A stretch of DNA of 64,000 bases from Stemphylium vesicarium (taxonomy: Eukaryota > Ascomycota > Dothideomycetes > Pleosporales > Pleosporaceae): NCBI GenBank assembly GCA_004380135.1, contig QXCR01000013.1, positions 124,001 to 188,000 on the forward strand, written 5' to 3'. The notes under the pieces were generated by a model. That model did no database searches. It was not told the origin of the DNA and was given only the letters and a program-made list of their open reading frames with translations. Positions 10,516 to 22,141 of the stretch are shown here, piece by piece. Positions within the stretch are counted from its first letter, which is position 1, and every line of letters starts with the position of its first letter. A program made the position numbers and the translations under genes.

Positions 10516-13500
10516 GATGGGTTTTTGAGTGCTGACTGTATCTTGATATGATACTAGTGAGGATCCAACTTGTTGCTTTGCTATTGTTATGCTGGAATAG
10601 GATATTTTGATTGGGTGAGAAGAGACGTGTATGCTGACTTTGTGTGGTTTATATACGAGGCTTGAGAGAATGAATGCCGAACTAAATTTGACAAGTAGAT
10701 TCATCACGTATACAGTGGTGTACCTTTTTGTAGACAGCGCATGCACTAGCTTCATGAAGCAACGCAAGTCCTCGAAGAGTAAGTTGGCAATTCCAAAGTA
10801 TGGAAGACTGATGGTGATGCCGTGGAGCGTGTCAAGTTTGATGGAAAGTTTCCATTGAATAGCTTCACCCCCAAAGCGGATTTTCTTCATAGCAACAATG
10901 TGGTTTTCGAGAACGTCATGTTCTGCTGTCTCGAAAGCAATGTCAAATAAACATGTGGACGCCGAAAAAGACCACTAGCTATGCAGAAAGCAAGTATACA
11001 GACTTGGGGCCCAGCCAAAGGCGAACAAACTGCAAGAGGAGATTGTGCGGTTTCGGACTACGGGCTGGAGCACGGCTAGGCTAAAGGAGAGGTGAAATGA
11101 AATGCGCCTCTTTTCCTGTATGGTTGCATCGAGGTTCTGGTCAACCCCATTACGCCGAGGAAATTGCGGTAGTGTCGCCGGTAAACTGCAGAGCAGATTT
11201 GTGATAATCGCCTGCCAGTATCGGTAAATTGTACCTTTTCGGCCTTAGATGACTATGGGAGAATGTATAGATAGTGGCTTTCAGTGACCCCTGGTGATGG
11301 TAAGGCAGACTTCAAGTCCAGTGTAGACAACCTATTGTTAACGTACACGCGCGCGCTATTAAAAATACATCGTCATCTCGGGAATTACCAACGCGACTAT
11401 GATGCACCCCAATCACGAGTCATACCAAAGATAATCATCTAAGCCACTCAATCTTCTATGGTCAGGCCCTCTGGTGTATCAAGAACGGACGTTCTCGGCC
11501 ACTATGGTAAGAGATACGGTGTGTTGCTAACAGATACTCAAGTGCTTTGTCAAAAGATTCAGTAAACCCGGATGAAATTTGTGTTGTTTGGGGGCCTAAC
11601 CTTCAGGGGCTGGTGGGGTGTAGACGCAAGTGGCCCACATCATGCTCTGTCACCCGCAGCTTCGACCCGAGTCTAGTGCACTATGTACTGCCACTCCGAG
11701 GATAACTGTTGGAGGAGCTTCTGGGACAACCGTTAGTCCATACAGGCTGGCTCTCCTCGAGGTCTGTTTCTTTTTGCGAGTCGCTGCGCAGCTTCGAAGA
11801 CCGGTGATTAGGGGGTTTCGACATGTCTCGATATCTAAAGACCGGAGTACTGCCTTCTTTCAATCTTCGAGCGTGATGCGTGCGAAACGTGGTACTTTCC
11901 CGCCTTACGCATGCGCTTTACACATGATAAAGAGACGGTGACGTAATTCCAAGCAAACTTGTCTTTAAATCATGGATACTGGACAGAGCAAGCAAGCTAT
12001 GACACTGGATTGCAGAGAGACGTGGAGACGAAATCTTTAAGGCCATCTTTGGTGCATTCTCATCATGCTAATCTCGATCCTTCGTTGTTGTGTAGTGCCT
12101 CCCGGGTACCTAGAGGGTACCTAGATTGTGGCGCATACGAAGAACCCAATCCACAAGGGTTACGATAGACTGTCCATGGAGATCCCATGACCTTGCATCG
12201 CAAGAAATGAGTTTGAAGAGGCTGTGGTACCAAGACGGAAGGTAACGGAAAACACTGCCTTGCTGATGAGCGTCACGCCCAAGCCCACGGTCCAACATCT
12301 GTTTGCGGAAGCGGCCATAACGCGCAGAACCGCTGGTACTATGAGTTTATCGCCAACGAAAACAAACATTGAGATGAATTTCGGCGCCCCGCTCAAAATG
12401 TAGCGGGAAGTTTGACAAGATCCGAACTGCGAATGCGAAGCTGATGCGTACTTATGGCCCGTCCAGGATGACGCATGTCGCTCGGGTACCTGGGTAGCAT
12501 GTCGGAGGAGAAGCGCACAGATTCAGGCCATACGGTTGGCATCAGCAGCCAAGGCGCACGAACAACTACATCGTGAGCACGAAGAAAACAAAATTCTAGA
12601 CGCTTTCGGATGGGTGTCAAAGTAAAGCCATCGTGTCTCAAGGTGATGCTTGTGGCTGACGATGCGAGGGGGTCGAACGACAGGGGTATCTGCTTGAAGC
12701 CTCGGTTAGTTGCCACGTTGTAGTTTAGCGCGCCCCATTCTAAAATTAGGTCAATGTGGGAGGCAGTGCAATGCGCTTTGAAGCGTCTTTCATCACGGTA
12801 TGGGTGATCGCCTCTCCCGTTGCCACTGCCACTCGCTCACCTTGTTGCATCCCTAGGGTGGGATTGTTACCGCTTCGTCGTTCCGTTCAGCATGATTCAT
12901 CGTCTCCCATGTGCCGAGAGCTGAAGCAAGCGGCTGGCTGCACCATGGTCGAGTGACCATGAACCATACTAGTCTCACCGCTTGCGCTTGGGTACACATC
13001 ATGTCACTCATGAGCCGGGCGTGCGAAGGGACCTTCATGTGCCGTATCCGTGTTGAATATGACGGGTCTCGTGCGAGTGTTGGCCTGAAGCATTAGGCCA
13101 GCAAGCCGCCTCAGGATCCATTCAAATGGTGCCAAAGATGGACTATTCAAATGCGCATCCATATCCGTCAAGGCGAGTCTTTCAGGCGGAATCCGTGGCC
13201 ACCTCCGCCTTGTTGGAACCATTGAAATATGCGTTTACCAGGTATTTTTCGGACCCTGCTGTAAGGATGGTCCCTTCCAGCGTCTACACAGAAATCTGCC
13301 AACTTCCGCCCTGTCCCTGCGCGCGACTACCACTGCCACCCTTTCACTACGCCGCACTAACCGTTCCGCCCATATACTACGCTGTTGTCCCGCCTGGTAA
13401 TACCACATACCCGGGACTCCGGAAGCATAGAAGAATTGGACCTGTCAGATCTGCAAGTTGGCTATCAGCGTCGTCCGAATTCGCTCGAATACCACACAAT

Positions 13501-13623
13501 CTGCAGTAGTGCGAAGCCATTGCTGCATCTAAAATCCATCTCAACACCAAGCTTCTGGACCTCGCGTACGCACCCCTGCCTCCAGCCTTGAATCTGTCTG
13601 CATACGACACAGCTCCCTTTAGG
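10516..13623. other. long intergenic region
   Basis: About 3.1 kb with only short, overlapping, featureless open frames on both strands. It contains a perfect tandem 11-bp duplication at 12104-12125. A frame at 13126-13509 lies just upstream of the next gene and might include a 5' exon or UTR, but nothing in it supports a call. No transposase, reverse transcriptase or terminal inverted repeats were recognised. Confidence 0.45.
12104..12125. repeat. tandem duplication of an 11-bp unit
   Basis: GGGTACCTAGA occurs twice head to tail at 12104-12114 and 12115-12125. Possibly a slippage product or a small target-site-like duplication; no element is visible next to it. Confidence 0.7.
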
Positions 13624-14997
13624 ATGCCAGCCGACGCTCAGCTGCTAGCGATCCCGACGATTATCTCTAACTATAAGCTCAGGGTCTTGTCGTCCACAAC
13701 CAAGTCGGTCGCGGCTTCCAATCCGTTTCTTTCACAAGTCGAGATGAATTCAACACAAGGCGAACGCGTTGGATCCATGGCACAACATAATCACAGATCT
13801 AGTCGTTCGCAGGCTGAGAATGAGCTATGGCTCAACACGCCCGCTTCAGCAAGGCGACCACAAGCGCAGGGCCAAGTGCTGGAGCAGTCGGCGTACCAAA
13901 CAACGTCGCGTCGAATTAGCGTATACCCCGCTGGTTCAACTGCGCACTCCAGAATTCCTACGATATCTACTAGCTCAGACCTTAATAAGCCGCTACCACC
14001 ATCGCCTTCGAGTTCCGGAAAGTCTCGCAAGCCGGCATCATTGCGGGGGCTCCTTCGGCATGAATCATCGGGCCAGGTGGACACGACACATCTTCGGCCA
14101 GAGCCATACCAGCCAAGCCAACGACATTCTACCGCTTTGAACGTGGATACATATGGACATCACCGCCATAGCTACTCTCGTAGTATGCCTAGTTCGCCGT
14201 ATGATCTCAGCCATTCTTCCTACCAAGATCCAGCAACTCCTCCTCGGGCCCATTCTTCAGCTTCGGATTACTCAGACGCCTTGCAGTATCAGGCCTATTC
14301 CGTACCTTCACTGTCTCAGTCATCGCGCCCTCACCAGCAACGCGCTGTTTCCATGAATCCCTATTTTGAAACGACGACACCGCCGCGATCTCGTACCTTT
14401 CCTGATACCACGTCGAATCCAACGGCGCGCGCTACCATATCGAGTAGATCCCGTCCCCATACAACTTGGCTTTCGCCTACCGAACCCTTCACAGACGTCT
14501 CACAGTTCCATCTCTTCGCAGAGGCGATGACCGGCCTGCCGAGCGACTCTGAACCATTCTCGCCTACCGGACCGCCACAACTTCAAGGCTCGCTCTTCGC
14601 GCGGCGAAACGCCAACGACACCATCCCTCTACCCCTCCAGTATGCCCAACAGCCATCATATACACTACCTACACGAAGGCCTCAGCGTGAACAAAGAGAT
14701 GACTGGCAAAACTTCGAACCTCCACCACTCGTTTCATCACGAGCAGCTCCTGCACTCAATCACTCGCTAGCAGTACCTAATCCACCTCTAGACTCGTATC
14801 AACATTGGCAATCCCCTCCACAAATGGACGCAGTCAACGCGGAGCTCGAAATGCTGGGTCTAAACGATCTACAAGGGTCTGACGATGAGCTGCCTGATTA
14901 TCAACAAAGCCAGGCCGAAATGGCGGCAAAAAAACGCCGGGAAGCTTCAGCGAGAGCGAAGGAGCTCGAAGCGCGGTGGAGAGGTACACGAAGATAA
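13624..14997 (+). CDS. Ser/Pro-rich low-complexity protein, function unknown
   Basis: An uninterrupted frame, mostly disordered: Ser-, Pro-, Gln- and Arg-rich with many SP/TP sites. The only ordered-looking part is the C-terminus, where an acidic 'DDELPDYQQSQAEM' segment is followed by a Lys/Arg/Glu-rich helix ending in ELEARWR. That tail combination occurs in fungal signalling adaptors of unknown role; I cannot name the family. The frame opens at 13588 with a non-ATG codon. The first ATG is 13624 (457 aa); ATG 13744 (MNSTQGERV, 417 aa) is in similar or better context and may be the true start. Confidence 0.65.
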   Translation: MPADAQLLAIPTIISNYKLRVLSSTTKSVAASNPFLSQVEMNSTQGERVGSMAQHNHRSSRSQAENELWLNTPASARRPQAQGQVLEQSAYQTTSRRISVYPAGSTAHSRIPTISTSSDLNKPLPPSPSSSGKSRKPASLRGLLRHESSGQVDTTHLRPEPYQPSQRHSTALNVDTYGHHRHSYSRSMPSSPYDLSHSSYQDPATPPRAHSSASDYSDALQYQAYSVPSLSQSSRPHQQRAVSMNPYFETTTPPRSRTFPDTTSNPTARATISSRSRPHTTWLSPTEPFTDVSQFHLFAEAMTGLPSDSEPFSPTGPPQLQGSLFARRNANDTIPLPLQYAQQPSYTLPTRRPQREQRDDWQNFEPPPLVSSRAAPALNHSLAVPNPPLDSYQHWQSPPQMDAVNAELEMLGLNDLQGSDDELPDYQQSQAEMAAKKRREASARAKELEARWRGTRR

Positions 14998-17615
14998 GTA
15001 CGGAATACATGCAACAGAGCATCAAGAGCAGATATCACGAGTCGGTAACGATTGATGGGTTTAATTGAGGGAAGGCTCGTTTGGACCTGTCCCATACTTT
15101 GTAGATTTCTCTAGTACCCATATTTACATTTCAAGTTTGCTGTACATATTCCATTGTCAAGTTTCGCAACGTTTCCAAGGTGAAAATACACTCAACCGCT
15201 ACTGAGACCCGCTTGCAAACACATCATCGTCCTGCTCTTGGCGGAGAGGATACCTCCATGTCCTGATAGGGAGATGATCGACAGCCCTTACTCAACCGAC
15301 TGATCTATCCAGCCGCGTTTTTAGCTTCTGAACCGCCGCACGGCTAGCATGCGTAACGGCAAAACGCTAGCAGGCATGTAGAACCGCACATGTTCGTGCA
15401 AGCTATTAGCTACATAGCCTCAGGAGATATATCGAGATTTGCCCCACCACTGGAACGTTCGTTGCCAGTGCTTCTTTGCAAAGACCGGAAGCAGCATGTA
15501 GCCCTGAGCCATTGAGTGCACAATATGGCCTTTGTTATCACTTCTCCTTAATGCATTAAAACAGGCCCGAGTATTGACTTGCGCCCCAGAACAGTCTTGA
15601 AGATGCGCCCTTTAGCCAGATTAGGTATTTTGGCCCCCGCTCATTTAGATGCATAGTGAGTGACATATCATCCACGTGAAGCGGAGATTAGACAGATGAA
15701 AGTACGTCGGTGTTACAGCTTAAGCGAGAATGAAAACGCCTTGCGAAAAGCCTTGAACGCAACGAAGATTTGACACGGGACGATGCCCTGTCACTAGTCA
15801 AACTTCACGACAAGGTTTAGAATTAGTGCAATCGATGGTATGCGATTGTGACAGTGTCATGAAGTCCCAGCTTTCGTCTGTAGCAGTGACAGAAAATAGA
15901 TCACCCAGCGCAACCATTTCCGAGCGACGTCTGTACACTTGTACAACACCATTGAGTAAGATCAAGGTAGATCATTACATCTGCGACACCTCCGCCACAC
16001 CCTTCAAACATCAGACGACCATACCAGCTAACACTCCCTTAACAGCACTAGTGGTAGCACCGAAGCATGCAAGAGACGCACTAGAAGGTACACAAGGCTC
16101 AAAGAAGATTGACCCCTATGCGGGGGAGTTTGGGGGCCGAGAAGCTTATTTGGCGGACGTTGTGCTACAACCGGCTGCATGTGCCTTGTTCCCAATCGAC
16201 CCTGGGATGGCCTTGTATTCACGGTCGGTATAATCGTTTTCAGCCGAAACCAAGTCATTCGTGATTGCACCAGGCACTGGGCATCCGGAAAATGACGGCG
16301 CGGTAGTCGGCAGGCCTAGGTGGCGATGCTACACGCCAAATTGCTCCGCGGGTTAGGCAGGACACCTAAACAGGATCGTTCATCGCAACACTCTACACGG
16401 TAACACATCCGCTAGCTACCAGCTAGTAGGCATGATCAGCATTTGCAAGTCTTCTACAGCGCAATGTTGCGTGGGACAAAAAAAATGGTGTTTGCTGAGG
16501 ATGATCGTATCCGTAAACTTGGTAATGAGGCTGTGCATGCACATCAGACGCACAAGCGGGCCGGAATGATCAACATTGGAGTTGAAAATAGAAAATGCTG
16601 CATGCTCAAGAGACAACGTTGTTCGGAGAGCGGCATTATCTGGAAAACTTTGAATTAATGATCACATTCGGTCGCACATGACGGTAGTGGGAGAGGGTGT
16701 GATACCTAATGCTGGATGCGAGGGGTGGTGGCAATAAGTCACCATGCGTTGGGAAGCACCGTGAGCGTCCAGGTGTAGCCGAACGCCTGTCATGACTGCA
16801 ACGATTCTACATTTGCATATGTTTTTAGACCTGACAGCCTTGCGATTTCGCGTTGCCGTTCCATTGTAATCTGTCTAAACCTGATCGTCAAATCTTTGTC
16901 ACACGACCAATGGAGAAATTTGCTTGTGAAAGTGTACGTGGGTATTTCTGGCCGATGCCGTACACTTGGCAACTTTGGAGTAAACGATAAAGCACGTGTA
17001 ACGGAAAGATACGACTTAAATATGAAGAAATGCAAGATCGCGGAATTGTATGATGTGAAGAGATGTGCTTCAACGACGCCGCTTAGTGAAAATCGTAGGG
17101 TACCCGCCCCAGGAGATAGCACTCGGAAGGTTCGGAACGTTCCGAATGCCGTGTTGCACCTTCAAAGGGTGACTCCACTAATACGAACACGACACCATTG
17201 ATTGCCTGCCACAGACACCCGTCCCTCTCCGCAAAGGAAATTCTAGACATATGATTCAGGAAAAACCGACCAAGAGTTTGACTGCGATGCATCCCGGATT
17301 GCCTCGCCTAACGCGTGACGAGCTATCCAGCCTCTTGCTGCCTTGCACAGCCACATCCGTGTTGTCTTGTTGAGCTGTAGAGTCTCGACTTCTGTGTCAT
17401 TATTTGCTAAAGATGAATATTAGGCAGTAAGGCTAATATGCCAGTCATAGATCTATGAGAAGCCAAGGTTCAGGCTGATGCCTGGTGGGCGACAGTATGA
17501 GATCGTTCAGTTCCCCACTAGTGTTCTGGCTGCTACGATAACGTCACTTTCCACAACAGCCCATCCACTCCCCCATATTCTGGAGGAAGCTAAGCTAGTC
17601 GATTGCCGAGGAACT
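14998..17615. other. long intergenic region
   Basis: About 2.6 kb with no supported gene. Open frames such as 15826-16233 (plus) have no domain. It includes a perfect 16-bp palindrome at 17131-17146. Together with the decayed genes to its right it may be part of a degenerating segment. Confidence 0.45.
17131..17146. repeat. 16-bp perfect palindrome
   Basis: TTCGGAACGTTCCGAA is identical to its reverse complement. Its core GAAnnTTC resembles half of a heat-shock element, but the outer half-sites are spaced by one base rather than two, so it is not a canonical element. Confidence 0.5.
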
Positions 17616-20144
17616 ATGTCTTTACTTTCTATGTCGGATGAGATGGCTTCTACCCCAATCACGAAGACATGTGGGACTCAGTACGATAGCCATGATCCCA
17701 AGACGCCCTCAGTCGCAATTCACAACGAACAACGCCTCACAGCAACCACCACCACATCGACCTCAGAAATATCCCAAGATCATGTTTCGCTTTGTAATTA
17801 ACAAGATGTTCTGTGCGAACCCTGCGCCCAGATCAACTTCCAGTCTATGATCTTCCGCGGTTGCGGCTGCCAAGAAATTCTAGCGACAGCCTCGACTGTT
17901 GGCGCTACTCAGGCTAACAAAACATGTCCTTCATGTCGGCTGATATCCCACCACATCAGCGCACTCTGGAGGGCAGACACAATCTCAGCAGAATCTCAGA
18001 TATCGCTCTGGGTGACCCCACACTCGTTCGACCGGAGGACCGACAGTAGGGGCAAATATACAAAGATGACTCCATCTAAATGCATTCAAGTGCACTTATG
18101 CGAGCATCGATCTGAAAGAGAAAACAAAAACCGCATCATGAAATGCGAACAGATTGGTTTAATATCACCTGTCAGGACGGGCGAGTGGAGTGGAGATAGG
18201 GTACAACAAAGTCAGAAAAATCTATTCTCAACACTGACTTACCAGGGTGTTGTTCACGTGCGACCAACCACTTATACTGTCGATACTAAAGATTTGAAGG
18301 CCTGGATGAGATTTTGTGAGGGCTCCCATGGTCTCTGCAAGATCGTCAAGTCGGCACATGATGCTAAAACGGCAGTGCGGCTTATAGATGTGTTGGAGCG
18401 CCGCCTGATTCACGCGACCCTGGGAGAGGATTATGTCGCTCTATCATACGTGTGGGGACCCGGAAGAAACGAGGTGCTGATTTGCAACACGGTAGAACAA
18501 TTCCACGAAGAAGGAAGTCTACACTAGACTGCCGTCCCGCGCATAATCGCCGATGTAATCAAGCTGGTTGCTGCCATTGGAGAACGATATCTCTGGATCG
18601 ACACCGCTTGCATTATTCAAGATGACCCCTGTGACAAACAACGCCAACTTCCCAACATGTCGTCGATATACAGTCATGCTAAGCTCACCATAATAGCTGC
18701 TGTCGACAGTGCAAATGATCTTTTGCCGAGATGGAATCATTGCCATCACGAGGTGCCGGCGCCTATCGAGATGTTGAGTGATGTAGCTTACACAACTGGA
18801 AATCGACAGCTGGTGCCGGCGCTGAAGGCGACGACCTGGAATAGGCGTGGATGGACATTCCAGGAAGGTCTCGTAGCGAGGAAAGCATTGGTGTTCACAT
18901 CAGAATCTGTTTATTGGAATTGCCGCGAAGAGTCATGGTGCGAAGAACAATACACCGAGTTGCTTGACGTGCGAAACGAGCCAAGCGCAGATACATTGCT
19001 TTTCGCTACTCGACTCAGCAGGAGTACGTGTGACCGCTCCACAGGGTTCACGACTCAGGCGCTATGTCCCGTGGGATTGTACGCGCAACATGCCCAGGCC
19101 TACTCCCAAAGGCTGTTAACTAACTACTCCGATGTTGTATGGGCCTTTTTGGGAATTCTTAGAGACGTGCGAGAGGAATTCCCGAAGGGGTACATCTGGG
19201 CGCTGCCCCATGACAAGCTGAATGCAGTCTTAATTTGGTAGGCGTGCTGTACGCGAGGCTAGTGCACCGAACATCAACACGACTTTGGACCCGAAAGTCG
19301 TTTACCAATCCCATCATGGTGTTGGATCGCGAAAGGGCATCGGATCTGGTACGAACAGGGGTGCTGCAATACAGTGTCTCGGGTGTCATGGCACAAACCA
19401 GTAAGGTATTCCCACGATTTTGACAGCAGTCGAAATGATCAAGAGCTGGTAGAAGATCCTCAGAAGGCAGTGTCGGTCGATTCTAGAACGTTAAAAGAAG
19501 ACCTTGTCACGTTCGACTACGCCCTTCCTCACTTCACAGCTCAGACTGCATCACTGTGCATTGAATTGGAATCCATTCCAAGTAATCTGTCGGCTTTTGC
19601 AGCCTATATCAGGAAAGGTCGCGCGTATTCGTAAGGCTTCCCACGTGTAACAGCACAAGTTTCTCTTCCATCTAAACGAAAACTCGGTATAATCTGGGTT
19701 CCAATACATGTCTTTCGCGGCAGCACAAGGCAGTTCAAAGAATTTGCTTTGCTCTCGGAATACACTGGTGAAATATACCATGAAATTGTCGACAAAGGGA
19801 ACGGTCGCGTTGAAAAATCTGATCCTGTGAGAGATCTTGGGCATGAACATCATAATACCCGTATGAACCGATACGATCATGGGCATGGAAACCTTCAAAA
19901 AGCCGAAGCCGAAGACGAAGAAGTAGAGGGCCACGTTGAAGAAGATTGCGATTTGCGACGGCTTGGCCCCCCGCAAAGTCACAAAGAAAACTGTTTGCAC
20001 AAATCGGCATTGAACGTGATGCTTATCGAGTGGGTGAAGACGCGCCATAGGAAGAACTTCGCGATACGAGTGGCTGTGGGCAGGATTAAACCTTCGGCAT
20101 GGGAAGAAGTATCTATAATGCGCAAGACGATCGTTTTGGGATAG
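17616..20144 (+). pseudogene. HET-domain (heterokaryon incompatibility) gene with in-frame stops
   Basis: One frame runs 843 codons from ATG 17616 to a natural-looking end (KTIVLG then TAG) at 20144. HET-family landmarks appear in order: a CEPC-x3-INF knuckle near codon 67, YVALSYVWG near codon 281, RYLWIDTACIIQDD near codon 325, MSSIYSHAKLTIIAA near 348, WNRRGWTFQEG near 407, a degenerate PSWCW near 567, FTAQTASL, and a LNVMLIEW...VAVG tail. The frame is interrupted at codons 62 (TAA 17799), 304 (TAG 18525), 542 (TAG 19239), 549 (TAG 19260) and 673 (TAA 19632), with no frameshift. No intron of normal size restores the central stop, which lies between two conserved HET motifs. HET proteins trigger cell death after non-self fusion. 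Here the gene is most likely inactive. Start codon uncertain. Confidence 0.85.
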
Positions 20145-20865
20145 AACATGAGACGCATGAGCTCATACACAGACCTATTACCTGGCAAAACAGCCATTCT
20201 CCCCAATTGGAAATCAATACGATGCCAATGTCTCTCATGGTGCACCGGAGAAAGAATGGTGAAGTAGAACGTACTCAGTTGCTTTCTAATCGGAGGTCAG
20301 GGCATCTTCTCGTAGATGCCGATGACTCAAGGCATTCCTACTCATTGCCCTGTGTCCCCTGCCGCGACCTCCTTGATTTCCTTAACCTCCTTGTCCTCCG
20401 TGTCCTCTATATGCTCCACGCCATGGACGCCCCCCGTTTCCACGACCACCTCTACCCGTCATGGTATAGCTGAAATAAGATTTTCGTGTACCTGGGATAC
20501 TCCACGGCATGCGTCAGGGCGCGAGGTGAGGTAGATACTGGATGCGATTCGTTGCAGTTCAGGATCCTCTTCCGAAGGTATCAGCACGTGGGGGGCGTCA
20601 ATTGATGGTTTGAGTATAATGACATAAGCGATGCTGATAGAAAGTAATGAAGGCGTGCAGCAAGTGTATGTGAATTGATGTTGTGATGCTGTCGGGAAGG
20701 TGACCGCTGGCGGTTGGCAAAGATCAGCTAGCGCGATAAACATTAACGAGCGTTCCTTCCATGTGCCAAGTCAGGAGCTCGCCAGCACGACAGTAATAGA
20801 CCAGCCGTGCCTGCCCCGTATTTCCCTTCGACACCTGTATCCAAAGACCGAAGAGCCTGCCCACC
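20145..20865. other. spacer between the two broken genes
   Basis: No gene recognised. A pyrimidine-rich CTCC-repeat-like stretch lies near 20360-20420. It would have held the promoter of the kinase gene. Confidence 0.4.
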
Positions 20866-22074
20866 ATGGTAGAACACTGCAAGGCGCTCTCCGTTCGGTA
20901 CCGTACAAAACCAAGAGAATCATGGAAGGTAGTCGAAAAACTGGGCACACTCAACGGTGGCCTCAACGCTGGTATCAGTAAGGCCACATGTAGCAATTCA
21001 AAAGCCCGAGGTATGACATTTATCGAGAAACGCTTTGGGTCCAAACAATTCCAATACAACATAGCCCGCCGAGAAATCCAGATCTTGCACCAAATCTGCG
21101 ACAATATGAACATTGCGACAATGGTAGATCATTTCCTGGACGAGTCACTCCTGAGAGCAGCAGTGTATCTGGAATACTGCAATTTGGGTAGTTTAGACAA
21201 CGTAGTATTCGAGGTGGCGAGCGGCAAACATGTGAACGAGCGAAAACTGTGGACCTGGTTTTTCCAGATCAGCGGAGCAATCGCATACTGTCATCGTGGC
21301 CCCAAGCCAGAAATGACCGATGACAAGATCTTCCAATCAGGCTGGAGCAGGGTGTACCATCGAGACATCAAGCCCGCAAACATCCTCCTGGCCACCGAGA
21401 ACGGCCTTATAGTAGCAAAGCTCGCCGACTTTGGATGCGCAGTCTCGGAAGACTACTTGGCATGGGGTAAGAGCGAGAGTCATGCCAAAACCCAACGAGA
21501 AGGAACGCCTGGCTAGGACGCTCCAGAATTTCCATTTTTCAGTGCAGCGTCGGACGTATGGCAAGTTGGCATTAGCGTGCTCTGCTTGTGTACAGGAAAT
21601 ATGCGACCGAGGAGTAAGATGGATCCTGGAGGTCAAAACTGGGACGTGACACAACCTGCAGGAGACGAATACTCGTCCGAGTTCAATTCGATAATTAAGT
21701 TGTGTTTGGAAAAGGACCCATTGCAGCGCTACACCGCATACCGTATCGTACAATTATTGGACCGAGGAAGTGAGCCGGTGATGGCAAAGCTGCCTACTGA
21801 CAAGCTACCGATGGAGATCTTTGATCGCCCCAATGGAAAGGCACACCAAACGCCACGGTTCCCGCCGGGGCATGGAAATGAGCGGGCCCGAGCGTTCCAT
21901 CAACAGATGCCCATACCAAGGAATCAAGGACAAATGCCTCCGCGTGTGCCTCGAAAACATGAAGTGCGACCAGAACATGGACCACATGTGTTTCCGGTGC
22001 TTGGAAACGATGCGTTCTTCGGCGATACTCGTGGTTTTGACTGGAGCCATATCCCAAAGCGGCGCTTTGGGTAA
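20866..22074 (+). pseudogene. protein kinase gene with a nonsense codon in the activation segment
   Basis: A 402-codon frame with eukaryotic protein kinase motifs: a loose glycine loop (GTLNGGLNAG), a candidate VAIK-type lysine in FIEKRF, the catalytic loop H165-R-D167-I-K169-P, D188-F-G, then GTPG, a stop, and DAPEF. Codon 217 is TAG exactly where kinases of this fungal family have Trp (GTPGWDAPE). The frame continues intact through DVW and the C-lobe, then a Pro/Arg/His-rich tail. The family (a divergent fungal kinase with a 'GTLxGGLNAG' loop, distantly NEK-like) is from memory. Without readthrough the product lacks the APE motif and most of the C-lobe and would be inactive. TGG to TAG equals a CpA to TpA change on the opposite strand. 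It ends 68 bp from the 3' end of the convergent transcription-factor gene. Confidence 0.85.
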
Positions 22075-22141
22075 AGAGAAACGAAGTTCGATGTATCGTG
22101 GGCTGGACTGGAATCAGTACACGACCACCTTCAAACAAGCC

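Noticed and set aside
10516..10890. N-terminal extension of the small Arg/Tyr-rich protein
   Set aside because: The extension is hydrophobic without family features and the natural ATG at 10515 starts the compact Gly/Arg/Tyr-rich part.
19238..19297. A 60-nt GT-AG intron that would remove the HET stops at 19239 and 19260
   Set aside because: It is frame-neutral and possible, but it would leave only about four residues between two HET landmarks that are usually some 20 residues apart, and it does not explain the stops at 18525 and 19632.
19551..20048. 165-codon minus-strand open frame with hydrophobic stretches
   Set aside because: It is antisense to the C-terminal part of the HET gene, whose plus-strand frame carries family motifs, so the minus frame is a shadow.
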